Source: Spongospora subterranea f. sp. subterranea
Taxonomy: Eukaryota > Endomyxa: Phytomyxea > Phytomyxea > Plasmodiophorida
Length of the DNA stretch: 64,000 nt
Direction: 5' to 3'
Assembly (NCBI GenBank): GCA_049724395.1
Contig: JAUGWO010000042.1
Span: forward strand, 336,125-400,124
Shown here: positions 24,904 to 37,650 of the stretch, in pieces
Layout: the number at the start of each line of letters is the position of its first letter
How positions within the stretch are numbered: position 1 is the stretch's first letter
Program-made: the position numbers and the translations under genes
The notes under the pieces: model-generated
Database searches by the model: none
Seen by the model: the letters and a program-made list of their open reading frames with translations, nothing else
Told to the model about the DNA's origin: nothing

Positions 24904-25832
24904 TTTGATTATGAAACACGATACAACAGTTGATAGCCTGATCCGTTGATCAGCAGCCAACATGACATGTAACTTCGGCAGTTCAGTCTGGCAGGTCTGT
25001 AACCATAACTGTGCAGGGTACAGTACACCTGTATGGCCCTCACTCTGCTCACATGATACCCGTGCTCAGGTCCAGTAGGTTTCTGTACAATGCTGCTATT
25101 TGCATGTCGTGCTGTCCCCGCCAGCAAGGACAGGCAGGCGTCCATGTCATGGCTGCACCCTCTTCGAAATCATCTCGTTCAGGTTGACATTTACTGTCGT
25201 AACTTTTTCGCTCTTGTTGCGTGGCGTTTGCCGGCTTCAAAATTCAATTTCTGCCACCGCCTCCCCCGCTGGCGTCCAATCTAGAATTCGCTCGTGTGTG
25301 AGTGTTGCGTGGGCAGCAGAGTCAACTCGCGCTGAAGGAATGCTGACTAAAAATTGTGTCTACCGGTAATGTATAAGGCAATGAGGGATTCCTCATGGCA
25401 TCAACCGCCTAAGAATTTGACGGCACACATCTCAAATTAAAGTAGTTTGCGAAAAAAACCCATTTCAAGAAATCGCGCGCCCAAAATTGCACTACAATTG
25501 TAGAAGTCCGAGACGAGCTCCCGAAGATGGCGATGTCAAGGATCCCACCATCTTACTACAGAACCGGTTGTTTGCTAGCTGTGAGCGACCCTGACTATTT
25601 TCACCATATATCTCCCTGATCTGTTGTTGTTAAGTCTTTAGCCGGGTTATCCTTTGCGTTTCCCTGGTTTTATCTAAGGTCGGTTTTCCTTAACTCATGG
25701 AGTGCTTGTGTTGACTTTATGAAGTTCCAAGTCGACAAAAAGTCCCGACCGCCGACAATTTAGCGCTATCAATTCACAGCAACGGTTGCCTCCATCTTCC
25801 TGATGCTTGCAACAAACTTGGTATCGACAAAT
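24904..25832. other. gap without a resolved gene
   Basis: About 930 bp between two minus-strand genes. Only short, mutually overlapping frames are present. It probably contains the promoter of the coiled-coil gene. Confidence 0.45.
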
Positions 25833-27621
25833 TTATTTAATGAAGGCACCTGTGACATTTGGGGTTCTAACAATCATATATCCAAAATCTTCTATCAGTT
25901 CCAAAATTTTGTTAGCATCGCCAATATATTCTTGTTGTTCACTTGGCCGAAGCTCATCGAATTTTGCAGCACGAAAGTATTCAGGAGATCTGGGAGATAT
26001 CATGTTAGAGATAAGCCCTTTTGCTGCAATATTTTGCAATCGGCTGACGACCATGCACCAATGTGCATGGCCATTCTCCGCTAGAACTTGGACCAACTTC
26101 ACTTTCTCAGGGATGTCAAGACCTGAAAGTTCACTGATTTTCGGTGAGGCTGAGAAGCCGAAGAAAAGAATGATTCGAAGCATCGCTTCAGTAAATTCCA
26201 TAGTAATAGAAGCTGATTTCCCTCCAGTAAGGAACGGGACACTGATTTGATGAGATACAAATGTATCAGCAGCATTCTTAAGCCAAGTTTTGGATGGCGA
26301 TTTCTGCCATGCCTTCTTCAGTCCCTCGTTAATGATGTATGTAAGATCCTCTAAATCGGGAGTCAATTCGGTAGCGCTTGTATCAAGGACGATTGGTGTC
26401 CATGGTGCATTTTGCTTTGATGGCCCTGTGCTAGTTTCTCCCATCAGCGTTTGGTTGAGCAATTTTACAAACAACATCGAAAAAAACGCGCTGTTGAATA
26501 CGAAATGGTCAATTTCGACCGAAGTCGCTGCTTGTCTAAGCAAAATTGCCTCAGCCCTGTTTGATGGTGATATCTCCACTGATTGCACATTTCTTGCCAA
26601 GATTTTGACCTCTTGGAGCCAGCCATCAGAGGATATTATCATCCATCTCCATTTGGTGCTAATGCGTAATGTGCAATCTAATGAAGAAAGCTGCCCTAGT
26701 GTTTTCTTCACATGGAAGCAATGCACAACACAGTCATCTTCGTATTCTTGCCACAATTCTTTTACATTGCCGTCTTTTCCCTGACAAAGGGTATCTAGTC
26801 AAACACTGCTAAACACCAAACAAATATTCTGACTGATTTTGACGAAGCGTTATCGTCTGTGCCTGTTGAAAGGGTTGTTCCGACTACATCAAAGATCATG
26901 TCTGCAATCCTGCGACACAACAGTGCCCGTTCACGGTTGAGCTGATCTTGTAATTTCGTCAACGACCGGCTTAGAAGTCGTGTGCCTTGCCTTGCAACCT
27001 ATGAATTTGTTCAGATCAATTTCATGAACGATATCTGGTTACCGTAATCGCCCCATCGTTTGCGTCAAAAGAAGCTTCTTTCTGAAGCGAAATTGTTACA
27101 AGTTCGACGAAGTCAGCGATCAGCTCATTCTCATTTTGAACAAGGTTCGCCCATCGGTCTAAGGCGTCGTTTTCGATTCTCAAATCGTTAAATTCTTTTG
27201 AGAGTTGTGCAACTGAGTGACTATCGACTTGCAATGGTTGAGGTTTGTCAACAATACGAGCCTCAGATATTGGAATATCGGCTAATAGACGTTTTTTCAA
27301 GATTTCCGATACTTGAGATGGCATCTCAACATTATTGGCCATCTCATTGACGTCTGGTGTCGGCGATAAACATATGCTGTCCAGAAGTTCCGATATTGAG
27401 GCTTTGCTATCACATGATGCAATCTGCTTCTGTACTACCGCGGTCGCCTTTGACAATGTATCTTCATTGGCGAGATTATCTGGCAACAATGATGAAGGTT
27501 TGGACAAGGGGGGTGGGGGTGGGACATAATGCTTTCTGACCGGAGGCATTTGAATACTGATGCAAGAACGGGAGAAGATATTTACGAGCAACAGTACGGT
27601 TATCATTAGAATAACACACAT
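25833..27621 (-). CDS. predicted membrane-anchored protein with C-terminal RyR domain
   Basis: From ATG 27621 the frame opens with a hydrophobic stretch (VILMITVLLLVNIF) that could be a signal anchor. A later in-frame ATG at 27549 (MPPVRKHYVPPPPPLSK) would drop it. A proline patch, a long helical region (FNDLRIENDALDRWANL, ENELIADFVELVTISL) and a middle exon (LLSRSLTKLQDQLNRERAL, about 26850-27000) follow. A large last exon begins near 26777. Its end resembles the RyR repeat of ryanodine receptors: VQVLAENGHAHW, then AAKFDELRPSEQQEYIGDAN and ILELIEDFGYMI. In ryanodine receptors these repeats are cytosolic protein-binding modules. No channel segment is seen. Exon joins and the anchor are inferred. 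Confidence 0.58.
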
Positions 27622-28244
27622 CCCGCAAACACAAAATTTATTTAAGAATTTGATAGCTGGAAAATAAGCAGTGGCATCATGTAATTATTAATTGCCCCTC
27701 GTGTATGGCAAGTTCAAAAAATGAACTAAATAAAAAAAACCGCAATGAACTAAATAAAAAAGTCACTCAATGTGATGCATGCAGGGTCCACATATTTAGA
27801 TTGTAAGTGGTCAATGTACAATAAATGGCATATAATGGCACCGGATGGATATGGGCACAGCGGTTGTCGGAACGCAGCGGACGACGTGCGCTGTTACTTT
27901 CCACCAGCGAAAAACAACGGCCATCTCTCGAGATACCCGAAGGAGTCACCCGACTTCCGACGAACAGCGAGAGATTCGAAGACGGCGTCAACAAGAGCAG
28001 TCTCTCGATCTGTGCCCAATTTCTCTGGCTTGGTGTAACGCAAACAGCGCACGTGGCCCGCTTGCGTTACACCGAGAAACTCCGTCTGGGTGCTGTAACG
28101 TAGGGGTACAGTATGAACTTAGACCGGATTAGGACTGAAATAATACGGATAATCGATAGTGGTCTTCCGACCATTGCTCATCCACATTCGGTGGAAAGAG
28201 AAGGAGAACATTGAACATTGAGGCAGGACGGTGGTGACCAGGAC
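27622..28244. promoter_or_regulatory. divergent promoter region
   Basis: About 620 bp between the starts of the RyR-domain gene (minus) and NAE1 (plus). The part next to the minus gene is A/T rich with AAATAAAAAA runs. No defined motif recognised. Confidence 0.4.
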
Positions 28245-30391
28245 CATGGACCGATCACATCATGAAAACAAATTTGATCGGCAAATAAGGTTCACACGAT
28301 TCGCAAAACGGAGTTCATTCAATTGTTGACCGAGGCTGGCGATAGACTTTGGGGGTTTCATGGCCAAGCGACGCTAGAATCCGCTCATGTTCTAGTTTTG
28401 GGATCAGGTGGTTTGTTAATTTGAAATAATGTTTCTGCCAGATTTGATGTGTGAACAGGCCCAATTGCTTCCGAATTTATCAAAAATTTGATTCTCGCCA
28501 ATGTCGCAGGTAATTATCTTGCATTGATTTCCCCAAATATCACAAATTGAGATCATCAAACATCATAGAATTTACGATCATGGATGATAGCACCGTTTCA
28601 TTGTATGATGTTGGAAATAACTTTTTCATCTCGTCCTCATCTGTGGGGAAAGATCGAGGCGCTGTGGTTGCCAGTCTGTTAAGCGAATTAAATCTCGATT
28701 GCGCCGTTAAACATATCGACAGAAACCCGGCAGAGTTTATCAAGTCGTGTGGCGATGGACTATGTCACAGCAATGAAGACTATAAGAGTTTATGTCAGTA
28801 CACAATCGGTATATTCTCGCTGCTTTTGTCTGTTAGCTGTTTACCAATTGCTATCATGACAGTAGTAGCAACGGGCATCCATTTGGTGGACGCCTCTTTA
28901 CTTTGCGACATCTTATTCCCTTTAAAAATCCCACTGTTGCACATCAGATCTTTCGGATTAATTGCATCGTTGCGCTTAGGTAAGATGATCCAGGGAGTAT
29001 TTGTTAATTAGCACTGAAAACGCTTTAGCAATTTCGGAGCATGCTGTTATCGAAACCCACCCGGAGAACGAATCGGGTGATCTATTTCTTCACCCGTCTC
29101 AGTTAATCCATTTTCCGAAGTTAAGCCAGCTTCTCTTATCGTTCGATTTATTTGGATCCAACACGGATGAATTTGTCTTCACTCATGTTCCTTTCCCGGC
29201 CATTCTGCTTCAACTATCGAACAAATTTGCGTTGGAAAAAGCCTAACGTCGTGTGCACACCCGAAGAATTCAAAAGTTTTATATCTTCACATAATCGCCT
29301 GAACTCTAGTAATTTCGATGAAGCAATTCGGTTTACCCACTATCGGACTCGTGACCCGCGTCATCACATTAGGCAAGTGGCCTTCCAAAATTTCCAATTT
29401 ATCGCAAATTCTTACAAACGTTCAGTGGCGATCTTAGAGATATACTTAGTGATTCAAAGGCTTCTTTAACATCATCCGAAGCGGATCCTTTCTGGATATT
29501 GGTCAAAGCGTTGAAGTTGTTTCTTTCAAATGAAGGTCACGGGTTTTTACCCGTCTCCGCTTCGTTGCCAGACATGACCGCAGATACCGATTCATATCTT
29601 GCTCTGAAGCTGGCGTACTCGGAAAAGGCACTTGCTGATCGACAAAGTGTCGGAAAGTATGTCAAAGACATACTTTTAGCAATGAATTTAAGGTCCGATC
29701 ATGTCCCGGATTTGATGATTGACGAGTTTGTCAAGAACTGTCGCTCCATCCACGTATCTCGAATGAGAGGAATTTCTTATGATGTTGGAACGTTTTGTGA
29801 CGAAACTGCTAAAGCTGTCGTTTGCGAGGCACTCGCTGAAGAAGTCGACTCCTTAGACCAAGATCAAGATTCAGCAATTTGCATAGATCAGGATAGCAAT
29901 CGCCCACCGAATGACATTCACTGGTATCTCGCGATTAAATGCGCCGATATCTTTCATCAAAAGCATGGTTATTATCCAGGAGATCGGTCAGTATTTGCAA
30001 CCATTCTGACCTAAGGGTTGCTAAGTGGTACATGCATCGCAGGGGTGACAGCATTATCAACTCAGATTTACAGGCTCTTACAGAAATTGCATCGACTGTT
30101 TTCAAATGCATCGGATTTGACCCAGATAATATTAATACGTCCTGCCTTGAAGAGATTGTGCGGTTCGGGTCATCGTCCATACACAACACAGCTTCATTGA
30201 TTGCAGGTATTATCATTTTTCTGTACTGCTAACTCGAACAGAAGCTTATGAATATTTCAGGCATTGCCGCGCAGGAATCTCTGAAGTTGATCACGAGACA
30301 GTATGTTGTATTCAATAACACAGTAGTCTGGAATGGGTGTCCATGCTACTCTTGCAAGATGGAGTTTGTAGATGTTGTATATATATATTAA
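28245..30391 (+). CDS. ULA1: NEDD8-activating enzyme E1 regulatory subunit (NAE1/ULA1/APPBP1)
   Basis: Pairs with UBA3 to adenylate and load NEDD8/Rub1 for cullin modification. ATG 28245 gives MDRSHHENKFDRQIR; after a first intron comes LWGFHGQATLESAHVLVLGSG, the E1 Rossmann start. Then PIASEFIKNLILANVAG, the FTIMDDSTVSLYDVGNNFF stretch and the IRSFGLIASLRL strand. Downstream: AVIETHPENESGDL; FVFTHVPFPAILLQ; FWILVKALKLFLSNEGHGFL PVSASLPDMTADT; LAIKCADIFHQKHGYYPGD; and the C-terminal IAAQESLKLITRQYVVFNNT. There is no catalytic cysteine domain of the UBA3 type, as expected for the regulatory partner. At least six introns; the segment near 28760-28830 is not fully resolved. Confidence 0.92.
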
Positions 30392-30600
30392 TCAATTGTC
30401 GAGACTTGGCTCTTTCGTTGGGCCCCACGAGCTTTGGATGAGCGGTGATCTAATAGTGCACTGAGATGTGAACGAATCGCAATCAACGTCCCTGTTTCAA
30501 AGGAATCGTCGACCGGTTTTGATAGCCGATCCAGTAGCGTGCACGACTCTGATCTGCTGACACCGCGAAATTGCTTCGACGACTGTTTCTTGATATGTAT
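30392..30600. other. convergent intergenic stretch
   Basis: About 210 bp between the 3' ends of NAE1 and the CNB-domain gene. No feature seen. Confidence 0.4.
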
Positions 30601-33600
30601 CTAAATTATGGCGAAAATGGTAAATATGGCGAAACGATGTTCTTGTTTTGAAGTGGATACAACCTGGCTTTTTGAGTTTCTCATTCGGAATTCAATCGAT
30701 TTTTTCATCTCAACGTGTCTTGTTTTGGGATGAGATGTAAGTTCTCCTCCACGCTCAGTCGATATAATTGTCGTCAAGGAATCGATAGTTGTTGAGTCCG
30801 TCTCTTCCAATGCTAGTCAACGACAATTAAGCATGGGGTTGTTCAGGGTACCTCCAGAATTGGTGAAAGCCACTTCGTCATCATCCAGAACTTTCAGGCT
30901 AGATAGATTTTCGATCGAATTTGAGTTTTTTAGCGATGAATATACTTTGAAGAATGCGAATTCTCTCGCCAAAGTTCTTCTTGTCAGAACGTGCTGCAGT
31001 ATTGTTGGTTGGTATAAATGTATAAATGCTGATCGTGGCAACAGTAATAACGTGCAATGATCGGATAAACATATGGCTGCAGTTGGCGATCGTCGCACCT
31101 GTTTTTACATGAAATCAACGACTTAGTTGAGTTGAGAGTTGTGATCCCACATCACACACATACTCCCAATATTGCCTCATCCCCAAAACAGTCGTTTGCT
31201 TTGACGACATCTACGACGAAAGACTTGGTGGTGTTGACGTCTAGCCTTTCCCACTTGATACTATCAACAGGCCATTTATTGTGGCGATAGATATGTATCT
31301 GTCGTGTTAGCGATATCGATCCTGTCGCAACAAAATAGATGAAATTCAACGAGGCACCCTAAATCATGAATCAAAATTCGAGTTATTCTGCAAAAAAGGA
31401 AACTATAGTTACCTGGTCAATAATCATCTGTTTTTTAAGAAAACTCGCGCCTAATCATCTTTGATGTAAGCCGATCAAGGCGCGACTCTCCCCAAGTTGA
31501 GAACATGCTCATACTTGTGAGTAAAGATTTCGCTTGTCCATTAAGGTACTGCCGCTGTTCATCCACAAGCTCTCGATAAACTGGTCAACAGAATTAGCCC
31601 GATATTGCCATGATAATTACATCAGATTACATCGGTACGGGCATGAAATAACCAATGAATCAGATACCGCACGAGCGGAATTGTTTCGCGCTTTTACCGA
31701 GGAAGCGTTTTCGTTGACGTTGATTGGAAAGAACGCGGTCCTGATCATATCCCAGCGACGAATACATGGTGACCGCCGTTTTAATCGTTTGACTTCCGCT
31801 ATTGCTTCAGGCTGTAAAGGATAACCGAACGTTGTCCCAACCGATATCTGACCACGATGATCGATAATCAGGCCCAGTTAAGTTCAATCCAGCTATTACC
31901 TGTTCTGTATAGCCAGATGGTTTATCGTCCATATTGGATAGCTCCGTAATTCCTGATTTCATCACATAAAGCGCATCGACCGGATCGTTTCTCGTGTAGA
32001 GCAGAACTCCCTTACGAACGGTCACCAGACTTGCCACCTTCAACAGACCAGATATTGCTTGATCATTTAGTTCGCCGAAGCATTTTACAGAACGGCACCA
32101 TTGAAGCGCCTATGCAGTTTATCATGCCAATTCTTAGGTGATCGACATAAAACACAATCTGTTAGGAAATCACCATCGATGTCTCATACGTTGATCGTTT
32201 TTCACAGGGTTTCATCAGCATGTCAATACACAGTTCTTCTGAGCTTATTTCATACACATTCTGGAAATCGTGCCGTTGCCAAAGCCACTGAGGGAATATA
32301 ACCGGTTTCGGTAGTGATATGAGCGGCTTAGAGGGAGTTGAGGGAGCGGCACCATCACCAGATAGATGTCGTCTTTGCTGCACTATCTAATCGAACACCA
32401 TTAGGCGATCGAGCTGATCTTCGCTAGCCAAAATGGGCAATGAGATATGGTTTACCTGCATTGGAGATAAGGGACGCCCTTTATGCTGAACACGAACCTG
32501 GTTTGGGTCAACTGCTAAGGAATCGCCTATCGCCTTGCCTTCTCTTCATCTTCTGGACGATAGGATTCTGTGAACAATATTGACGGGAACGATTAGATGA
32601 ACCTGTTAAACCCACATTCTGTAATGGGAGTGGGACAATTCGATGGCGTCGATATCGTTGAGGAGCACACTGTTGGCGCCCTCTCATGAACTCCAGAGCA
32701 GAGCTGATATTCTTGATCCCTAGTTTGCTAGGGTCTCTCCATCCTTCCGACGCCTGTTGAATCCCCAGAACCGCATTGCACCGTCGCCTAACGACATCTT
32801 CAGATGCTGCCTGGTCTAATGTAAGCTGTTGATCATTGGACATTGGGGTGAACGCCACTCGCCCCTCACGTCATCCAGTGATTGGATGATCAGTGTGACC
32901 GGCCGTTCAAATGGACCATCTTGATTAGAACAAACATCGATACTAAAACAGTTTCCAACAAGATACGAACACATTGGTTATCGATATGATTCAACTATCA
33001 CCTTTTGAACAATCGTCCATGAACTGCTCAACTACTGCTCTCAGCAGTTCTTTCATTTATTTGTGACCGCGAATGAAAGATAGATAGCCTCGAGCGTCGG
33101 TGGGGAGGATACAATATCAAGATAAACTAACATTCCAATCTCGGTTTCGTACCAATAGCTTTGAGGCTGGCTGGGTTGACGTCAATGTCTTTAAGCTGGC
33201 TCATTACGGCATCTCCTGACATTGTGAGGAACTCGGCAATGGAATCACGGGCCAGCAACATGACCATTTCGCTGCTTTTGAGCACCACTCGTTGGAACAC
33301 CGAGTAGTTTGGAAGTGGGTCCCCTTTCCTGAAATCCTGACGAGGTTTCCAGTAAGAGGATTTCTGCGATCGGGATGGGGTAAACAATTGAATCTAATCA
33401 ACTTCTCAATCGAAGACCTAAGAATCTGATATCACTTCGTGATGTCCCTTCTAGCTGAAATTGCAGTAGTTAGCAGCTGACGATCGAGGTCTTCTCCCAA
33501 TCTTAATGGGTATAATGCTTCTACCATCGACTTGACCTCTTCGTTAACTAGTTTGGTCATTTCCCAAGTTCAGTGATTGTCTTGCGGGACGGCACAATCA

Positions 33601-33973
33601 AGGCACATCACGTACATGATATGTGTGTGGATTGAATTGAATGGGATGGAACATCGTCCGACCGTCGACGTTCGCGACACAGAAATTTAAACAGGTCTTC
33701 GTCGTCCATTGTCGACATGTCAGACCGTGGCCGATCTAATTCTATGGTCAATGATGAGTCGTAACCTTTGTACAACGACAGCTTTGGACGTTGAAGGATC
33801 TCTGAAATTGTGGAGCGCTTGTCGATAGCGCTATTACCGACTACCGTATTCCCTGGTTTCGTTTTCTGTTCAAAATATGTAGTAATTAGACGGCGAGATG
33901 AGTTCAACATTATGTCACAGCCATTACTAAAGGACATGGACTCAATCCTTTTCAAGAGCTGACGCTTGCACAA
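30601..33973 (-). CDS. protein with several cyclic-nucleotide-binding (CNB) domains
   Basis: CNB domains bind cAMP or cGMP in a beta-barrel. Coding-like minus segments lie in series. Segment 33608-33973 is basic/polar. Segment 33127-33387 reads like the end of a CNB barrel (VVLKSSEMVMLLARDSIAEFL). Segment 31807-32043 has VRKGVLLYTRNDPVDALYVMKSG, a typical early CNB barrel. Segment 31152-31349 has FIYFVATGSISL and NDCFGDEAILG, matching the phosphate-binding cassette region. Segments near 30817-31000 and 30601-30810 end the gene. The cassette arginine is not clearly visible, so nucleotide binding is uncertain. No kinase, channel or GEF domain was seen. Start and exon joins are approximate. Confidence 0.55.
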
Positions 33974-34409
33974 AAGGAACAGTTTTTCCTAGGCCATTCC
34001 GTTCCTCTTGATCTTTTCCTGAAAAATGTTCTGGGCTCATTTGGGCAAAACAGTCGATGATCTCTAGTATTGTAAATAACAAATCTGGCATTCCTGACAT
34101 CTTGGACGACAAAATAGGGGAGAACCAGTTGTGAAATCACCTGAATTGGAAGGCATTTTTGACCGAATGGATTCAACGTCAAGAACACCGAGTGATCTTG
34201 ACCTAAAAACTGAAAAATAAAAGCTCAATATTTTGCTGATCGACCAAAACTCTGGGTCAAGATCATCGTTATATCGGGTGACAGTGGTCCGTTCATCTCA
34301 TTGAATGTCTTGAAATCTAATTTTTAGCCGGTTCCGGTTAAAATCATTATGAATACAAGAAAAACCTATTTGATAACCCATAGAACGCAATCAATGGACA
34401 TACTGACAA
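33974..34409. other. intergenic stretch upstream of CNB gene
   Basis: A minus-strand frame (33952-34188) might be a further 5' exon of the CNB gene (ISQLVLPYFVVQDVRN), but no join is convincing. Otherwise nothing is seen. Confidence 0.35.
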
Positions 34410-34694
34410 TCAACTACAATAGAGGCTACACTGTGTTGTTTGAGCACATGAAAACCACTGTTTACAAACGAGATTTCCATTTGCATCGGTCTTTAGCCTG
34501 TAGCACCATTTTCCTCCTATCGCCCTCTGGCCAATAGGCAGCTCTGCGATTTTCCACGTGTCGTTTTGCTCCAGCGATTCCATCTCTTCGTTCATGGCGC
34601 GTTTCCAGTCGACGGAGCCGGCTCCAGTTATTGCAGCTTCATAAGTCGAGATGTTCGCTTCTTTGAGGGGCACCTTCCCCGAGAGAAAGCCCAC
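34410..34694 (-). mobile_element. Ty1/Copia reverse transcriptase fossil, inverted piece
   Basis: The minus strand encodes the start of the Copia reverse transcriptase region (MNEEMESLEQNDTWKIAELP, then IGGKWCYRLKTDA). The same stretch recurs on the opposite strand just downstream, so two related pieces face each other. Broken and lacking LTRs. Confidence 0.85.
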
Positions 34695-35814
34695 TCCACC
34701 CGCTCACGACGAACCAGACACGTCTAACGACGAGTTGGATGACGACTACATGCAGGTACCCGCAGGAAACGCAGCCAAATTACCGACCGACAAGCGAGTT
34801 AGATTACTGGAAAATAGACGAGTACCGCCACAACGCGAGCAGGTCATGATCGCAACGACAAGCGAACCTATGAAGCTGCAATAACTGGAGCCGACTCCGT
34901 CGACAGGAAGCGCGCCATGAACGAAGAAATGGAATCGCTGAAGCAAAACGACACGTGGATAATCGCAGAGCTGCCCATTGGCCAGAGGGCAATAGGAGGA
35001 AAATGGTGCTATAGACTCAAGACCGATGCAAATGAAAATCCGATTCGATACAAGGCGAGATTCGTAGCGCAAGGCTTCTCGCAACAACAGGGAATCGATT
35101 AGCGCGGAAAGGCATTCACCAATGGCCCACATGATGAATATAGGGACACTCTTGAGACATCGCTGCAATTAAGGACATGGAGGAGGTAGGTGGATTCAGT
35201 TTACCTCGACGGCGAATTGAGCGACGATTATTTTATTTTATCCTAATTTTACTAACCATTGTTTAAATACCAACTAAAAACCACAAATTATATAAAAAAC
35301 TAAAAAACCCCAAAAAAACCCGATTTATGTCAAGCAGGAGCCCGGATACGATGTTTGTGGAACCGATGGCAGGCCCCTATTTTACAAGATGAAGAAGGCA
35401 CTCAAGCAGAGCGGACGCACCTGGTGGAAACAGATCGACGGTTACTTGAAGGACCTAGGATTCACTAGCACGCCGAGCAATCCATGCATTTACTCGAACG
35501 GACCCGAACTTATGATTGGATTATACGTCGACGACATCACAGGTGTGGCCCTAGATATCCAGGCCTTATACAAGCTTCAGACCGACCTCGAACAAAAATA
35601 TAAAATCAAGCCACTAGGAAGAGTTGAGTACATTCTAGGGATCAAGGTTGAAAGAAAGCGACAGGAACGAACAATGAAACTTACGCAGACAACATACGCA
35701 AAGAGGGTGCTCGTGCGCTTCGGAATGACGGATTGCAGCCCAGCACCGGCGCCGTACTCGCCAACGAAAACTGTGAACACCGACGGCCAACAAGACGAAC
35801 CCGCGAGGCGGTAA
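34651..35814 (+). mobile_element. Ty1/Copia retrotransposon fossil, partial pol
   Basis: Plus-strand pieces match the Copia reverse transcriptase. One, at 34917-35102, has MNEEMESLKQNDTW and YKARFVAQGFSQQQG. Another, at 35389-35814, has LYVDDITGVALDI (the YVDD active site) and VEYILGIKVERK. An AT-rich insert of about 100 bp lies near 35225-35330. The copy is incomplete, with several breaks and no visible LTRs. The reading is clearer than in the 11.8 kb fossil, suggesting a somewhat younger insertion. Confidence 0.88.
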
Positions 35815-35850
35815 ACTTGGAATGACCAATGGGTCGATGGGTCGATGACA

Positions 35851-35896
35851 GTGGGGTGAGTGACCCCCTCCTAGTGGGGTGAGTGACCCCCTCCTA
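35851..35896. repeat. two-copy 23-bp tandem repeat
   Basis: Two exact 23-bp units beginning GTGGGGTGAGTGACCCCC lie side by side. Each unit contains a small GGGGT/ACCCC mirror that could fold. Confidence 0.85.
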
Positions 35897-36083
35897 AGTG
35901 GTACTGTCGATATATCCGACTGACAAGTGCCAACGACTCCCTTTCCTCTATGACATATTCCCTAATCCTCTACCTAGGTAGTTCTCCCAATCCATTATCG
36001 GTCACAGGTTGATTCATTCTGCACATGGTGTTGAGGGGAGTCCCTGATCTGCCTGTTTATGCCAACCGCTAGGATTGGGGATA

Positions 36084-37590
36084 ATGTCCATCCGATATTA
36101 GGGCAGCTGCTTCAACAGCGAGGTTTTCGCCTCGCATGTGAAACACACGATCTTATCTGATGGTACTAATTCAGGATGGGAAATTGCATCTGGTAAATGC
36201 CAGGATTGGCAGTTAAATTGGCAGCACAGCCGCTTTCCAATTTTACAATATGCCGATTGTCGCGGAGAGCAGCTCCTAAACCGCTTTCGAAATGCGCATG
36301 GAATAACAAGGAAGGTTGGAAGAGTTTTGAAGAAACCTGTCCATGAATAAAGTGTTAATCTGTTAGGATTGTTTAGCAAGGCATCTTCGACGTATGAAGA
36401 GCACATATGGGAATATCTATAGCTTCAGTCCCTGTACGTATATAATGCCCAGAGAGCGCCATCAATTGGTACTTCAGCTGACTGATCCTCGTGTAAGGGT
36501 TTGCTGCTCCAACCCTACGACGCCGCCATGTTTTGAATTGAAATTGCTTGCTGGCAGATATGGATCGTGAAACCCTGCGCCTCCAGCCAAGGCAGAGATA
36601 TATATGTGTGTTGCAGTGCAGATCTGAAATCCCAAGACCTCTCTAGAGTGTCGTGTATAGTCCAGGAATATATCCCTCATCCAATGCTCGTATCTGGATA
36701 TAAATTCGATCTTCGCCTTTACGTCCTGGTCAGGTCCTTTCAGCCATTGCGCCTGTATTTATATAGGCGTGGGCTCACCAGATTCTCGTCAGAAAGGTGT
36801 TGCTGAGCTAGGTTCATTATCTTTATGTTGAAAAATATGGGTTAGATACAGCCTAGATATATCCTCCTTGGGGAATGTTTATAGCCATTTGACCAACAGC
36901 TCCATAAACAAGCACAGTCCATCATTGGGTCAGGATAAGGATGGAATAGGCATTGGATGTAAATGGACTGCGGCGCGCCTCTATCTTCATCTAGCTCAGT
37001 CTGGGTTTGATGTTGACCGTCTAAAACGTAGGTCGGTCATCACCAATTCTAACGTCGGCTCTCTTAACTGAATCATTTCTTATCAGGATTCGCCATTTGA
37101 TTATTCTGACATTTGCCAGCATTTGCCAGGAAGTGGATCCGAATCCACACTGCTTTGAGCTATTTGGCGTTGACATTCTTATTGATAATCGAGCAAAACC
37201 GTATGTGATCCTCATTCCTATTTCGATTATGAACTGACCGTTTTCTTATCAGCTGGCTAATCGAAGTCAACTCATCTCCCGCTTTGGCGGTATCTTGTGA
37301 GGAAGATCAACAAGTCAAAATAGTACGAGCATGTCTGTGTTCAGATAAGTCACATACTAATGTTTTATTTTTTTCAGCCGATGTTGAACGATTTGTTTGA
37401 TTCGATTGGTTTTACACATCCCGTGTTGACTGGACAGCGATCAAACGAATTTGATCAAATTTTTCCTATACCGAACTTGTCTACGGCTAATGGCTCGAAG
37501 AATAAAGCTAATATGTCATCGAAGTCGTGCGTTGATGCCGTAAGGAAAGACATTAAGAAAACTCGAAACATGAATAAGTTGGGCGAGTGA
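36084..37590 (+). CDS. tubulin-tyrosine-ligase-like (TTLL) enzyme
   Basis: TTLL enzymes add tyrosine or glutamate/glycine to tubulin, mostly on flagellar and basal-body microtubules. Early exons read VHPILGQLLQQRGFRLACE, GKCQDWQLNWQHSRF and LLNRFRNAHGITRKVGRVLK, the family's N-terminal W and NxF/rK motifs. An exon at about 36400 has PCTYIMPRE. Next comes the ATP-grasp core: WIVKPCASSQGRDIYV, VQEYIPHPMLVSGYKFDLRL, YVLVRSFQPLRLYLYRRGL; then VYSHLTNSSINKHSP; then CFELFGVDILIDNRAKPWLI and EVNSSPALAV. The ATP- and magnesium-binding D/E/N residues of the last two blocks are present. The C-terminal part is short and basic, closer to TTL-domain-only members than to long polyglutamylases. The exact start is unresolved. 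Confidence 0.9.
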
Positions 37591-37650
37591 AGTCCATCGA
37601 ATTCATGAGTTCACCCGTATATATATATATATACAAAATAAACGGAACCG

